Below are positions 44,714 to 56,461 of a stretch of DNA of 64,000 nt, piece after piece. The DNA comes from Portulaca oleracea (taxonomy: Eukaryota; Streptophyta; Magnoliopsida; Caryophyllales; Portulacaceae), in the NCBI GenBank assembly GCA_029582165.1, contig CM055868.1, positions 23,435,891 through 23,499,890 on the forward strand, given 5' to 3'. How positions within the stretch are numbered: the stretch's first letter is position 1; every line of letters starts with the position of its first letter. The position numbers were made by a program, and so were the translations under genes. The notes below the pieces were generated by a model. It did no database searches. It was not told the DNA's origin and saw nothing but the letters and a program-made list of their open reading frames with translations.

Positions 44714-45606
44714 TGATGCATAATTGAAGGCCTTATGCATCAAGGTCAACCATGGAGACATCTAATACTCACCTAGAAGAAAGAAGAGCTCAAGTCTCTC
44801 ATATATCTCTCTACTTGGAAGGGATCAACTCATGTGATCGTATATTTTTGCTAATTAATTCAAGGACCATGAAGCTATCATAGAAGTCATCCTAGAGAGG
44901 ATTAATCTACATTCCAAGAGCTTTCATATGGTTCAAGAATCTTTAAGTTTGGATGAGAATCCAAGGAGTTATCCATATTTGTAATATAGCTTAGTACATT
45001 GTCTTCTTTATGATGTAAGCATTAGGAAGAATGATGTAAGCCCTTAAGGGGCCTAATCTTGGAAAGGGGTCACGCCTAAGGGGAGGTCTCCTACTATAAA
45101 TCCCCCCTAGGGGTGCCTTGTAAACATACCTCATATTCATACATTCAATACAATGTCTAAAGTTGATGCTTTAGTTTCTCTCTAGTTTTGGCTAGATCAA
45201 CGATTTCCACTCTAGGATTTCGTTTCAAATATTCTCTTCTAATCCAAGATTGAGCATTCTTGGGTGGTGAAAGGAGGAGTAGGAGCTCTTGAAGATTGTG
45301 GTGTGGCTGTATCAATCCAAGGAGTTTCGTTGCTCATTCTATCAAGTTGTTCTCGTTTGGTTCATCATTTGTAAGTCCATTTGATTCTCGTTTGTTTTGC
45401 TATTTTGGGAATTCACTTGATTGTCTTGAACTTCAAGTTTTGAACTCACGAATCAGCCTTTGAATCATCTAAATCATTCGGCCATAGTTTCCTAAAATTG
45501 TTCTTTGAATCGTTCATCTTTGAATCAACTAGTGCAAGTTCTTACTTGTGATATGATCCTTGTTCTTTCTTGGCATTTTGGTTGTCTTGTGATCCATTAT
45601 GCATCA
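44714..45606 (+). repeat. E LTR 2
   Basis: 893 bp; serves as 3' LTR of E1 and 5' LTR of short unit 1. The first 29 bp form a perfect 10-bp hairpin (TGATGCATAA/TTATGCATCA). Confidence 0.93.
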
Positions 45607-45860
45607 ATTTGGCATCACAGCCATGTTTAGTTGATTCTCCTTTGTTTCTTGCATGAATCTTGGACCTTGTTTCATCATATAATCACGTAAACATTGTCCA
45701 ACCACACGCCATTTTGATAGTTCTTCCAAGAACTCATCAAGAACTCATCAAGAACTCATAAAGAACCCATAGCTCCACAAAGAACCCTCGTCCTAAACAC
45801 ATACCTAACCAAAATCCGTCCCATTCCCTCGTGAGTTCAATTGACATCAAGTTGAATCTA

Positions 45861-46853
45861 ATGGCAGACGATGAATCTAATGAGGTTGATGAACTAAGGC
45901 AACAAGTAGCATATTTGCGTATACAATTGGGTAAAAAAATGGAAGAAAACAAAATGCTACGTGAAGGGTCAATACTTGATGGTGTTTCGTCACATGGTGA
46001 AAGTAGTTCGAAGTCTAAAAGGCATGATCGTTTGGATTTTAAAGTTGAAGTTCCTGAATTTGATGGTAGCTTAAATGTAGAAGATTATCTTGATTGGATA
46101 CATACGGTTGAACGTGTTTTGAGTTGAAAGTTTGTAGTGATGAGCTCAAGGTGAAGTACGTTGCTTTGAAATTAAGAAAACATGCTTCTATTTGGTGGAC
46201 TAACCTTCAAAAGTAGAGAGTTGCAAAAGAGAAAGAAAAGATCCGTTCTTGGGATAAGATGAAGTCAAAGTTGCAATCCAAGACCATGGTTATATGATAG
46301 ACATGTCATACATGATGGGAGGGCCAACACTTACACTCTCACCATCAACCAAAAGAGGATCACTTTGGCACCTCTTGATCCACCATCTCGGCAAAAGGAG
46401 GAGAAACGTCATATTGTATCAATTATGAAGAAGGCGTATCGAGGGAATAAAGAATATAAGGATCCTATTCTTACACATTTGGAGAAGAATGAAACGGATC
46501 CAAGTATCCATCACATTTTGAAACTTCCCACGAAGCATATCTTCCATGAGCATCCAAAAGATATCTACTTAGATCACTTGGTTGAAAGGCCAAAAATTCG
46601 GAAGGATGAAATAGCCCAAGTCATCAAGGTGCATTGTTTCATGCTAAATGACAACGGTAAAGTGGTAAGAATAGACTTAGGAAGTGAGAAGCAACGTGAA
46701 CAACCCACGTTCACGGTTAAGAAACGCCAGTCCAAGTCTTATAGTGTTCGAGAATTGATCGGAGGAAAGTTTAAAAAGTTCATCAAAGGAATCTATGATG
46801 ACTTCAAAGCTTTCAAGAAGAAAATCTTTGTGAAGAAGGCAAGTGAGAGTTGA
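45861..46853 (+). pseudogene. Short unit 1: deleted gag joined to C-terminal domain
   Basis: ATG 45861 (MADDESNEVDEL). A 1-bp loss near 46118 shifts the frame (ends RVLS), and TAG occurs in LQK-stop at 46214. Gag is cut at CAATCCAAG and joined directly to ACCATGG of the protease end (46277-46287), removing about 1 kb that held the rest of capsid, the zinc knuckle and the protease active site. The lysine-rich C-terminal domain remains open to 46853. Confidence 0.88.
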
Positions 46854-46895
46854 TTTTCCAAAGTTTGAGGGCAAACTTTTTCAACCGGGGGTGTA

Positions 46896-47789
46896 TGATG
46901 CATAATTGAAGGCCTTATGCATCAAGGTCAACCATGGAGACATCTAATACTCACCTAGAAGAAAGAAGAGCTCAAGTCTCTCATATATCTCTCTACTTGG
47001 AAGGGATCAACTCATGTGATCGTATATTTTTGCTCCTTAATTCAAGGACCATGAAGCTATCATAGAAGTCATCCTAGGGAGGATTAATCTACATTCCAAG
47101 AGCTTTCATATGGTTCAAGAATCTTTAAGTTTGGATGAGAATCCAAGGAGTTATCCATATTTGTAATATAGCTTAGTACATTGTCTTCTTTATGATGTAA
47201 GCATTAGGAAGAATGATGTAAGCCCTTAAGGGGCCTAATCTTGGAAAGGGGTCACGCTTAAGGGGAGGTCTCCTACTATAAATCCCCCCCTAGGGGTGCC
47301 TTGTAAACATACCTCATATTCATACATTCAATACAATGTCTAAAGTTGATGCTTTAGTTTCTCTCTAGTTTTGGCTAGATCAACGATTTCCACTCTAGGA
47401 TTTCGTTTCAAATATTCTCTTCTAATCCAAGATTGAGCATTCTTGGGTGGTGAAAGGAGGAGTAGGAGCTCTTGAAGATTGTGGTGTGGCTGTATCAATC
47501 CAAGGAGTTTCGTTGCTCATTCTATCAAGTTGTTCTCGTTTGGTTCATCATTTGTAAGTCCATTTGATTCTCGTTTGTTTTGCTATTTTGGGAATTCACT
47601 TGATTGTCTTGAACTTCAAGTTTTGAACTCACGAATCAGCCTTTGAATCATCTAAATCATTCGGCCATAGTTTCCTAAAATTGTTCTTTGAATCGTTCAT
47701 CTTTGAATCAACTAGTGCAAGTTCTTACTTGTGATATGATCCTTGTTCTTTCTTGGCATTTTGGTTGTCTTGTGATCCATTATGCATCA
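46896..47789 (+). repeat. E LTR 3
   Basis: 894 bp, shared between short units 1 and 2. Has the AATATTCTCTTC variant also seen in LTRs 2 and 4 but not in 1 and 5. Confidence 0.93.
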
Positions 47790-48043
47790 ATTTGGCATCA
47801 CAGCCATGTTTAGTTGATTCTCCTTTGTTTCTTGCATGAATCTTGGACCTTGTTTCATCATATAATCACGTAAACATTGTCCAACCACACGCCATTTTGA
47901 TAGTTCTTCCAAGAACTCATCAAGAACTCATCAAGAACTCATAAAGAACCCATAGCTCCACAAAGAACCCTCGTCCTAAACACATACCTAACCAAAATCC
48001 GTCCCATTCCCTCGTGAGTTCAATTGACATCAAGTTGAATCTA

Positions 48044-49033
48044 ATGGCAGACGATGAATCTAATGAGGTTGATGAACTAAGGCAACAAGTAGCATATTTG
48101 CGTATACAATTGGGTAAAAAAATGGAAGAAAACAAAATGCTACGTGAAGGGTCCATACTTGATGGTGTTTCGTCACATGGTGAAAGTAGTTCGAAGTCTA
48201 AAAGGCATGATCGTTTGGATTTTAAAGTTGAAGTTCCTGAATTTGATGGTAGCTTAAATGTAGAAGATTATCTTGATTGGATACATACGGTTGAACGTGT
48301 TTTTGAGTTGAAAGTTTGTAGTGATGAGCTCAAGGTGAAGTACGTTGCTTTGAAATTAAGAAAACATGCTTCTATTTGGTGGACTAACCTTCAAAAGTAG
48401 AGAGTTGCAAAAGAGAAAGAAAAGATCCGTTCTTGGGATAAGATGAAGTCAAAGTTGCAATCCAAGACCATGGTTATATGATAGACATGTCATACATGAT
48501 GGGAGGGCCAACACTTACACTCTCACCATCAACCAAAAGAGGATCACTTTGGCACCTCTTGATCCACCATCTCGGCAAAAGGAGGAGAAACGTCATATTG
48601 TATCAATTATGAAGAAGGCGTATCGAGGGAATAAAGAATATAAGGATCCTATTCTTACACATTTGGAGAAGAATGAAACGGATCCAAGTATCCATCACAT
48701 TTTGAAACTTCCCACGAAGCATATCTTCCATGAGCATCCAAAAGATATCTACTTAGATCACTTGGTTGAAAGGCCAAAAATTCGAAAGGATGAAATAGCC
48801 CAAGTCATCAAGGTGCATTGTTTCATGCTAAATGACAACGGTAAAGTGGTAAGAATAGACTTGGGAAGTGAGAAGCAACGTGAACAACCCACGTTCACTG
48901 AAGAAACGCCACCAAGTCTTATAGTGTTCGAGAATTGATCGGAGGAAAGTTTAAAAAGTTCATCAAAGGAATCTATGATGACTTCAAAGCTTTCAAGAAG
49001 AAAATCTTTGTGAAGAAGGCAAGTGAGAGTTGA
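48044..49033 (+). pseudogene. Short unit 2: deleted gag joined to C-terminal domain
   Basis: Frame open from ATG 48044 to the shared TAG after WWTNLQK (48398-48400). Same internal deletion junction as unit 1. A small indel near 48900 (CACTGAAGAAACGCCACC) shifts the C-terminal domain so that its ORF ends at 48938 instead of 49033. Confidence 0.88.
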
Positions 49034-49075
49034 TTTTCCAAAGTTTGAGGGCAAACTTTTTCAACCGGGGGTGTA

Positions 49076-49969
49076 TGATGCATAATTGAAGGCCTTATGC
49101 ATCAAGGTCAACCATGGAGACATCTAATACTCACCTAGAAGAAAGAAGAGCTCAAGTCTCTCACATATCTCTCTACTTGGAAGGGATCAACTCATGTGAT
49201 CGTATATTTTTGCTCCTTAATTCAAGGACCATGAAGCTATCATAGAAGTCATCCTAGGGAGGATTAATCTACATTCCAAGAGCTTTCATATGGTTCAAGA
49301 ATCTTTAAGTTTGGATGAGAATCCAAGGAGTTATCCATATTTGTAATATAGCTTAGTACATTGTCTTCTTTATGATGTAAGCATTAGGAAGAATGATGTA
49401 AGCCCTTAAGGGGCCTAATCTTGGAAAGGGGTCACGCCTAAGGGGAGGTCTCCTACTATAAATCCCCCCCTAGGGGTGCCTTGTAAACATACCTCATATT
49501 CATACATTCAATACAATGTCTAAAGTTGATGCTTTAGTTTCTCTCTAGTTTTGGCTAGATCAACGATTTCCACTCTAGGATTTCGTTTCAAATATTCTCT
49601 TCTAATCCAAGATTGAGCATTCTTGGGTGGTGAAAGGAGGAGTAGGAGCTCTTGAAGATTGTGGTGTGGCTGTATCAATCCAAGGAGTTTCGTTGCTCAT
49701 TCTATCAAGTTGTTCTCGTTTGGTTCATCATTTGTAAGTCCATTTGATTCTCGTTTGTTTTGCTATTTTGGGAATTCACTTGATTGTCTTGAACTTCAAG
49801 TTTTGAACTCACGAATCAGCCTTTGAATCATCTAAATCATTCGGCCATAGTTTCCTAAAATTGTTCTTTGAATCGTTCATCTTTGAATCAACTAGTGCAA
49901 GTTCTTACTTGTGATATGATCCTTGTTCTTTCTTGGCATTTTGGTTGTCTTGTGATCCATTATGCATCA
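49076..49969 (+). repeat. E LTR 4
   Basis: 894 bp, shared between short units 2 and 3. Confidence 0.93.
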
Positions 49970-50220
49970 ATTTGGCATCACACCATGTTTAGTTGATTCT
50001 CCTTTGTTTCTTGCATGAATCTTGGACCTTGTTTCATCATATAATCACGTAAACATTGTCCAACCACACGCCATTTTGATAGTTCTTCCAAGAACTCATC
50101 AAGAACTCATCAAGAACTCATAAAGAACCCATAGCTCCACAAGAACCTCGTCCTAAACACATACCTAACCAAAATCCGTCCCATTCCCTCGTGAGTTCAA
50201 TTGACATCAAGTTGAATCTA

Positions 50221-51213
50221 ATGGCAGACGATGAATCTAATGAGGTTGATGAACTAAGGCAACAAGTAGCATATTTGCGTATACAATTGGGTAAAAAAAT
50301 GGAAGAAAACAAAATGCTACGTGAAGGGTCAATACTTGATGGTGTTTCACACATGGTGAAAGTAGTTCGAAGTCTAAAAGGCATGATCGTTTGGATTTTA
50401 AAGTTGAAGTTCCTGAATTTGATGGTAGCTTAAATGTAGAAGATTATCTTGATTGGATACATACGGTTGAACGTGTTTTTGAGTTGAAAGTTTGTAGTGA
50501 TGAGCTCAAGGTGAAGTACGTTGCTTTGAAATTAAGAAAACATGCTTCTATTTGGTGGACTAACCTTCAAAAGTAGAGAGTTGCAAAAGAGAAAGAAAAG
50601 ATCCGTTCTTGGGATAAGATGAAGTCAAAGTTGCAATCCAAGACCATGGTTATATGATAGACATGTCATACATGATGGGAGGGCCAACACTTACACTCTC
50701 ACCATCAACCAAAAGAGGATCACTTTGGCACCTCTTGATCCACCATCTCGGCAAAAGGAGGAGAAACGTCATATTGTATCAATTATGAAGAAGGCGTATC
50801 GAGGGAATAAAGAATATAAGGATCCTATTCTTACACATTTGGAGAAGAATGAAACGGATCCAAGTATCCATCACATTTTGAAACTTCCCACGAAGCATAT
50901 CTTCCATGAGCATCCAAAAGATATCTACTTAGATCACTTGGTTGAAAGGCCAAAAATTCGAAAGGATGAAATAGCCCAAGTCATCAAGGTGCATTGTTTC
51001 ATGCTAAATGACAACGGTAAAGTGGTAAGAATAGACTTGGGAAGTGAGAAGCAACGTGAACAACCCACGTTCACGGTGAAGAAACGCCAGTCCAAGTCTT
51101 ATAGTGTTCGAGAATTGATCGGAGGAAAGTTTAAAAAGTTCATCAAAGGAATCTATGATGACTTCAAAGCTTTCAAGAAGAAAATCTTTGTGAAGAAGGC
51201 AAGTGAGAGTTGA
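50221..51213 (+). pseudogene. Short unit 3: deleted gag joined to C-terminal domain
   Basis: ATG 50221; a small deletion near 50346 (GTTTCACACATGG) shifts the frame, which re-opens at 50391 and meets the shared TAG at 50574. Same deletion junction. The C-terminal domain is open to 51213. The PBS here has lost a further base (GGCATCACACC). Confidence 0.88.
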
Positions 51214-51255
51214 TTTTCCAAAGTTTGAGGGCAAACTTTTTCAACCGGGGGTGTA

Positions 51256-52149
51256 TGATGCATAATTGAAGGCCTTATGCATCAAGGTCAACCATGGAGA
51301 CATCTAATACTCACCTAGAAGAAAGAAGAGCTCAAGTCTCTCATATATCTCTCTACTTGGAAGGGATCAACTCATGTGATCGTATATTTTTGCTCCTTAA
51401 TTCAAGGACCATGAAGCTATCATAGAAGTTATCCTAGGGAGGATTAATCTACATTCCAAGAGCTTTCATATGGTTCAAGAATCTTTAAGTTTGGATGAGA
51501 ATCCAAGGAGTTATCCATATTTGTAATATAGCTTAGTACATTGTTTTCTTTATGATGTAAGCATTAGGAAGAATGATGTAAGCCCTTAAGGGGCCTAATC
51601 TTGGAAAGGGGTCACGCCTAAGGGGAGGACTCCTACTATAAATCCCCCCCTAGGGGTGCCTTGTAAACATACCTCATATTCATACATTCAATACAATGTC
51701 TAAAGTTGATGCTTTAGTTTCTCTCTAGTTTTGGCTAGATCAACGATTTCCACTCTAGGATTTCGTTTCAAATCTTCTCTTCTAATCCAAGATTGAGCGT
51801 TCTTGGGTGGTGAAAGGAGGAGTAGGAGCTCTTGAAGATTGTGGTGTGGCTGTATCAATCCAAGGAGTTTCGTTGCTCATTCTATCAAGTTGTTCTCGTT
51901 TGGTTCATCATTTGTAAGTCCATTTGATTCTCGTTTGTTTTGCTATTTTGGGAATTCACTTGATTGTCTTGAACTTCATGTTTTGAACTCACGAATCAGC
52001 CTTTGAATCATCTAAATCATTCGGCCATAGTTTCCTAAAATTGTTCTTTGAATCGTTCATCTTTGAATCAACTAGTGCAAGTTCTTACTTGTGATATGAT
52101 CCTTGTTCTTTCTTGGCATTTTGGTTGTCTTGTGATCCATTATGCATCA
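51256..52149 (+). repeat. E LTR 5 (5' LTR of unit E4)
   Basis: 894 bp; followed by an intact PBS (52153-52165), unlike LTRs 2-4. Confidence 0.93.
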
Positions 52150-52152
52150 ATT

Positions 52153-52165
52153 TGGTATCAGAGCC
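52153..52165 (+). other. E4 primer binding site (intact)
   Basis: TGGTATCAGAGCC. Confidence 0.9.
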
Positions 52166-52392
52166 ATGTTTAGTTGATTCTCCTTTGTTTCTTGCATGAA
52201 TCTTGGACCTTGTTTCATCATATAATCACGTAAACATTGTCCAACCACACGCCATTTTGATAGTTCTTCGAAGAACTCATCAAGAACTCATCAAGAACCC
52301 ATAGCTCCACAAAGAACCCTCGTCCTAAACACATACCTAACCAAAATCCGTCCCATTCCCTCGTGAGTTCAATTGACATCAAGTTGAATCCA

Positions 52393-54228
52393 ATGACAGA
52401 CGATGAATCTAATGAGGTTGATGAACTAAGGCAACAAGTAGCATATTTGCGTATACACTTGGGTAAAAAAATGGAAGAAAACAAAATGCTACGTGAAGGG
52501 TCAATAAGTGATGGTGTTTCGTCACATGGTGAAAGTAGTTCGAAGTCTAAAAGGCATGATCGTTTTGATTTTAAAGTTGAAGTTCCTGAATTTGATGGTA
52601 GCTTAAATGTAGAAGAATATCTTGATTGGATACATACGGTTGAACGTGTTTTTGAGTTGAAAGATTGTAGTGATGAGCTCAAGGTGAAGTACGTTGCTTT
52701 GAAATTAAGAAAACATGCTTCTATTTGGTGGACTAACCTTCAAAAGAAGAGAGTTGCAAAAGGGAAAGAAAAGATCCGTTCTTGGGATAAGATGAAGTCA
52801 AAGTCGCAATCCAAGTTCCTTCCCCAATCATACGTCCACGACAACTACTACAAGCTGCAAAAGCTTGTCCAAGGCTCTAAATCGGTCGAAGAATACACAA
52901 GGGAGTTTGAACACCTCCTTTGGCGTTGTGATCTCAAGGAGAAGGAACAGCAAATTCCGGTACGTTACTTGATTGGTTTGAATGATTGGATACGTCATAC
53001 AGTTGAATTACATTCATATGAATCCCTTGATGAGCTAAGTAACTTGGCTATGAAAGTGGAAAGACAAAGGAAGAAAAGGGCCAAGGAACCTCAAAGAACA
53101 TACCAAAACCCATCCAAACCCTATACCCCATCCCTTACTCTCAAACACAATCAAAAGCTCCACAAAATCAGCCCCCATCCTCCTTTAAACCCTACGCCAA
53201 ACCCACATTAAACCAGCCACAAAATCCCCCATCCAAAACCCAAGTCCAAGAACCAAGGACATTAGCTCCAAGAAGGTGTTTTCGATGCCAAGGATTGGGA
53301 TATTATGCTTCGGAGTGTCCAAACAAGCGAGTAGTGTCTTTGGTGGAATACCAAAGTGCTTTATATGAAGAGCCGGAGTATGAGAAAGAAGAAGAAGTTA
53401 GGGTTGACGCCAAAGATGAGGAGGATGTAGTAGAAGAATATGTGGAAGAGCCGGATGAAGGAGAACTACTTGTGGTAGAAAGGGCCTTGAATATCACAAA
53501 TGTGCCGAAAGATCAACTACAAAGAGAAGCAATTTTTCGCTCTCGTTGTACCATCCAACGGAGAGTATGCTCCTTGATCATAGATGGAGGAAGTTGCACC
53601 AATGTCGCCTCTACAACAATGGTCAAGAAGTTGCAAATGGAGATTAGCCCACATCCCACACCCTACACAATACAATGGCTAAACCTTGGGCAAGGCATTC
53701 GTGTGGATCAACGAGTTTTGGTGAGTCTTTCAATTGGAAAGAATTATCAAGATTCATTGTGGTGTGATATAGTCCCCATGGATACTTGTCATGTTTTATT
53801 GGGAAGACCATGGTTATATGATAGACATGTCATACATGATGGGAGGGCCAACACTTACACTCTCACCATCAACCAAAAGAGGATTACTTTGGCACCTCTT
53901 GATCCACCATCTCGGCAAAAGGAGGAGAAACGTCATATTGTATCAATTATGAAGAAGGAGTATCGAGGGAATAAAGAATATAAGGATCCTATTCTTACAC
54001 ATTTGGAGAAGAATGAAACGGATCCAAGTATCCATCACATTTTGAAACTTCCCACGAAGCATATCTTCCATGAGCATCCAAAAGATATCTACTTAGATCA
54101 CTTGGTTGAAAGGTCAAAAATTCGAAAGGATGAAATAGCCCAAGTCGTCAAGGTACATTGTTTCATGCTAAATGACAAGGGTAAAGTGGTAAGAATAGAC
54201 TTGGGAAGTGAGAAGCAACGTGAACAAC
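52393..54228 (+). pseudogene. E4 gag-protease (one frameshift), cut by C2
   Basis: Starts at ATG 52393 (MTDDESNEVDELRQQ); full capsid region to MKVERQRKKRAKEPQ. A short deletion near 53130 shifts the frame, so the first ORF ends at 53211 and the second carries the zinc knuckle (CFRCQGLGYYASEC, the His replaced by Tyr), the acidic linker (DEEDVVEEYVEEPDE), the protease DGGSCTNVAS, LLGRPWLYDRH and most of the C-terminal domain. C2 is inserted at ACAAC (54224-54228). The remaining codons are at 60512-60660. Confidence 0.88.
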
Positions 54229-55085
54229 TGATGCATAATGGATCACAAGACAGCCAAAATGCCAAGAAAGAACAAGGATCATATCACAAGTAAGAACTTG
54301 CACTAGTTGATTCAAAGAAGAACGAAACAAGGACAATTTTAAGAAACTAGCAACGAACGATTTAGAAGATTCAAGGCTGATTCGTGAGTTGTCAACAATG
54401 GCGTTCAAGACAATCAAGCGAATTCTCAATTAGCAAAAACAAGCGAGAACCAGAAAGGACCTTTGAATGACGAACTGAACAAGGTCACCTTGATAGAATG
54501 AGCAACGAAACTCCTCGGATTGATACAGCCACACCACAATCTTCAAGAGCTCCTACTCCTCCTTTCACCACCCAAGAATGCTCAATCTTGGATTAGAAGA
54601 GAAGATTTCACACGAAAAACCCAAAGGTAATTCGTTTTCTAGCCAAAACTAGAGAGAGAAACTAAAGCATCAACTTTAGAGAGATTTGTGTTTATTATCA
54701 ATATGATTGAATATATGTTTTACAAGGCACCCCTAGGGGGGTATTTATAGTAGAAGACCTCCCCTTAGGCGTCACCTACAACAAGGAAGGGACCCTTTAG
54801 GGCTTACATCATCCCTCTCACACATTACATCACTTTAAAGAAAATACAATATCTCCTAAAATACAACTCCAATACTAAAGATTCAAAAACCAAAATGTAC
54901 ATAAAGAATAACCCTTCCACATAGCTAAATGAGAACTTCAAGACTCTTGAGATAAGGAGCTCAAAAGTCCCTTAGTTTTGGAGATATTCGCGATGTCATG
55001 TGAGAAACCACTTGAAACAATTTGTAGCAGACTGGTAAGGTCCTTTAGGGCTTCCTCTTGATGCATTAAAGTATGATATGCATCA
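54229..55085 (-). repeat. C2 3' LTR
   Basis: 857 bp; the first 148 bases (55085-54938) are integrase codons. TATA on the minus strand at 54741-54750. PPT (minus strand AAAGGGAGAA) at 55086-55095. Confidence 0.93.
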
Positions 55086-56452
55086 TTCTCCCTTTCTTGA
55101 AAAGAGTTTTCCCTCAAACTTGGAATTTCTTCATCTTCATTATAATAGGGCTTAAGATCACACACATTGAAAGTACAACTTCCTTCATACTCATCTTCCA
55201 TCTTCAAGCGATAAGCGTTATCACCAAGTCTTTCTAAGACCTCATAAGGACCTTCACCTCTCGGTTTCAATTTCCCTTTTCTCTTACTTGGAAATCTCTC
55301 TTTCTTCAAGTGTAACCATACCAAGTCTCCAGGCTTGAATATAACCCTTTTCCTCTTTTGATTCATTTTCTCTTCAACCTTTTGAGTATATCTCTTAATC
55401 TTCTCACGAACTTCCTCATGTAACTTCTTAATCTCCTCTACTCTTTTACTTGCTTCAAAACTAAACTTCGTAGATGTAGAGATAGGAGATAAATCCATGG
55501 GTTTAAGAGGATTTCTTCCATAGACAACTTCAAATGGAGATAACTTTGTAGCACGATTAGGACTTCTATTATAAGAAAACTCGGCAATGCTTAACAAAGT
55601 ATCCCAACTCTTCTTTTCTTTATTCACCAACGTCCTCAACAAGGCTCCCAAGGTTCGATTGACTACCTCCGTTTGTCCATCCGTTTGTGGATGACAAGCC
55701 GTGCTAAACTTGAGCCTTGTTCCCATCTTCTTCCAAAGAGTAACCCAAAAGTGACTTAGAAACTTAGAGTCCCTATCACTCACCATAGTCTTGGGTATGC
55801 CATGCAACTTCACAATTTCATCAAAATATAAGGTAGCAACTTTCGTAGCATCATATGTAGTGTTGCAAGGTACAAAATGCGTCATCTTTGAAAATCGATC
55901 TACCACCACCATAATAGAATCCTTACCTCTTTGAATTCGAGGTAGACCCACAATGAAGTCTAAACTCACATCTTCCCAAGGGTAATATGGAATAGGTAGT
56001 GGTGTATATAAGCCTTGTGGTAACACATGTGACTTGGCAAGGTTGCAAGTACCACATCTCTTAACAATATGCTCAAGATCCTTCACCATGCTAGGCCAAA
56101 AGTAATAATCTCTCAACATCAAATAAGTCTTCTCTATGCCAAAATGTCCCGCCAAGGCACCTCCATGAACTTCTTGAATCAACAATTCGCGCAATGAGGT
56201 CCTTGGTATACATAATTGATTTCCTTTGAATAAGAAACCATCTTCGATATGAAACATTTCATGGGGATGCTTCTTTGCCAACTCATATACTTCTTTGAAA
56301 TCTTGATCATCTCGATATAAGTCCTTAATATGCTCAAATCCAACAACGTTAGAATCAAGAACATATGTAAGTAAGTACCTTCTTGATAGAGCATCGGCGC
56401 CCTTGTTCAAATGCCCGGCCTTATGCTTGATCACAAACTGAAAAGCTTGCAT
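54938..56452 (-). CDS. C2 integrase with LTR-encoded tail (504 codons)
   Basis: The most intact integrase in the window. It begins in the RNase H end (ALSRRYLL). HHCC zinc site: H96, H103, C133, C136. Catalytic D165 (SLDFIVGL), D226 (VSDRD) and E262 (TDGQTE), a 35-residue D-E spacing. GPY/F-type domain from G401. No canonical chromodomain follows CTFNVCDLKPYY; instead residues 456-504 (NDAY to SQES) are read across the PPT into the LTR. The protein would integrate cDNA in the nucleus. The listed start is only the first ATG after the RNase H nonsense codon; the natural protein is cut from the polyprotein. Active-site residues are intact. Confidence 0.88.
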   Translation of the reverse strand: MQAFQFVIKHKAGHLNKGADALSRRYLLTYVLDSNVVGFEHIKDLYRDDQDFKEVYELAKKHPHEMFHIEDGFLFKGNQLCIPRTSLRELLIQEVHGGALAGHFGIEKTYLMLRDYYFWPSMVKDLEHIVKRCGTCNLAKSHVLPQGLYTPLPIPYYPWEDVSLDFIVGLPRIQRGKDSIMVVVDRFSKMTHFVPCNTTYDATKVATLYFDEIVKLHGIPKTMVSDRDSKFLSHFWVTLWKKMGTRLKFSTACHPQTDGQTEVVNRTLGALLRTLVNKEKKSWDTLLSIAEFSYNRSPNRATKLSPFEVVYGRNPLKPMDLSPISTSTKFSFEASKRVEEIKKLHEEVREKIKRYTQKVEEKMNQKRKRVIFKPGDLVWLHLKKERFPSKRKGKLKPRGEGPYEVLERLGDNAYRLKMEDEYEGSCTFNVCDLKPYYNEDEEIPSLRENSFQERENDAYHTLMHQEEALKDLTSLLQIVSSGFSHDIANISKTKGLLSSLSQES

Positions 56453-56461
56453 AAATTCAAC

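Larger units (their letters stand above)
44714..51255 (+). repeat. Three tandem 2.18-kb E units
   Basis: Units 44714-46895 (2182 bp), 46896-49075 (2180 bp) and 49076-51255 (2180 bp), each LTR plus a deleted interior. All three share the same mutated PBS (TGGCATCACAGCC or a further deletion), the same TAG in gag and the same internal deletion junction. They therefore descend from one defective founder by tandem duplication of DNA, not by separate insertions. No TSDs separate them. Confidence 0.93.

Noticed and set aside
44714..51255. Regular repeats as a CRISPR array or simple satellite
   Set aside because: Units are 2.18 kb and contain LTR, PBS and gag; this is a retroelement multimer in a plant genome.
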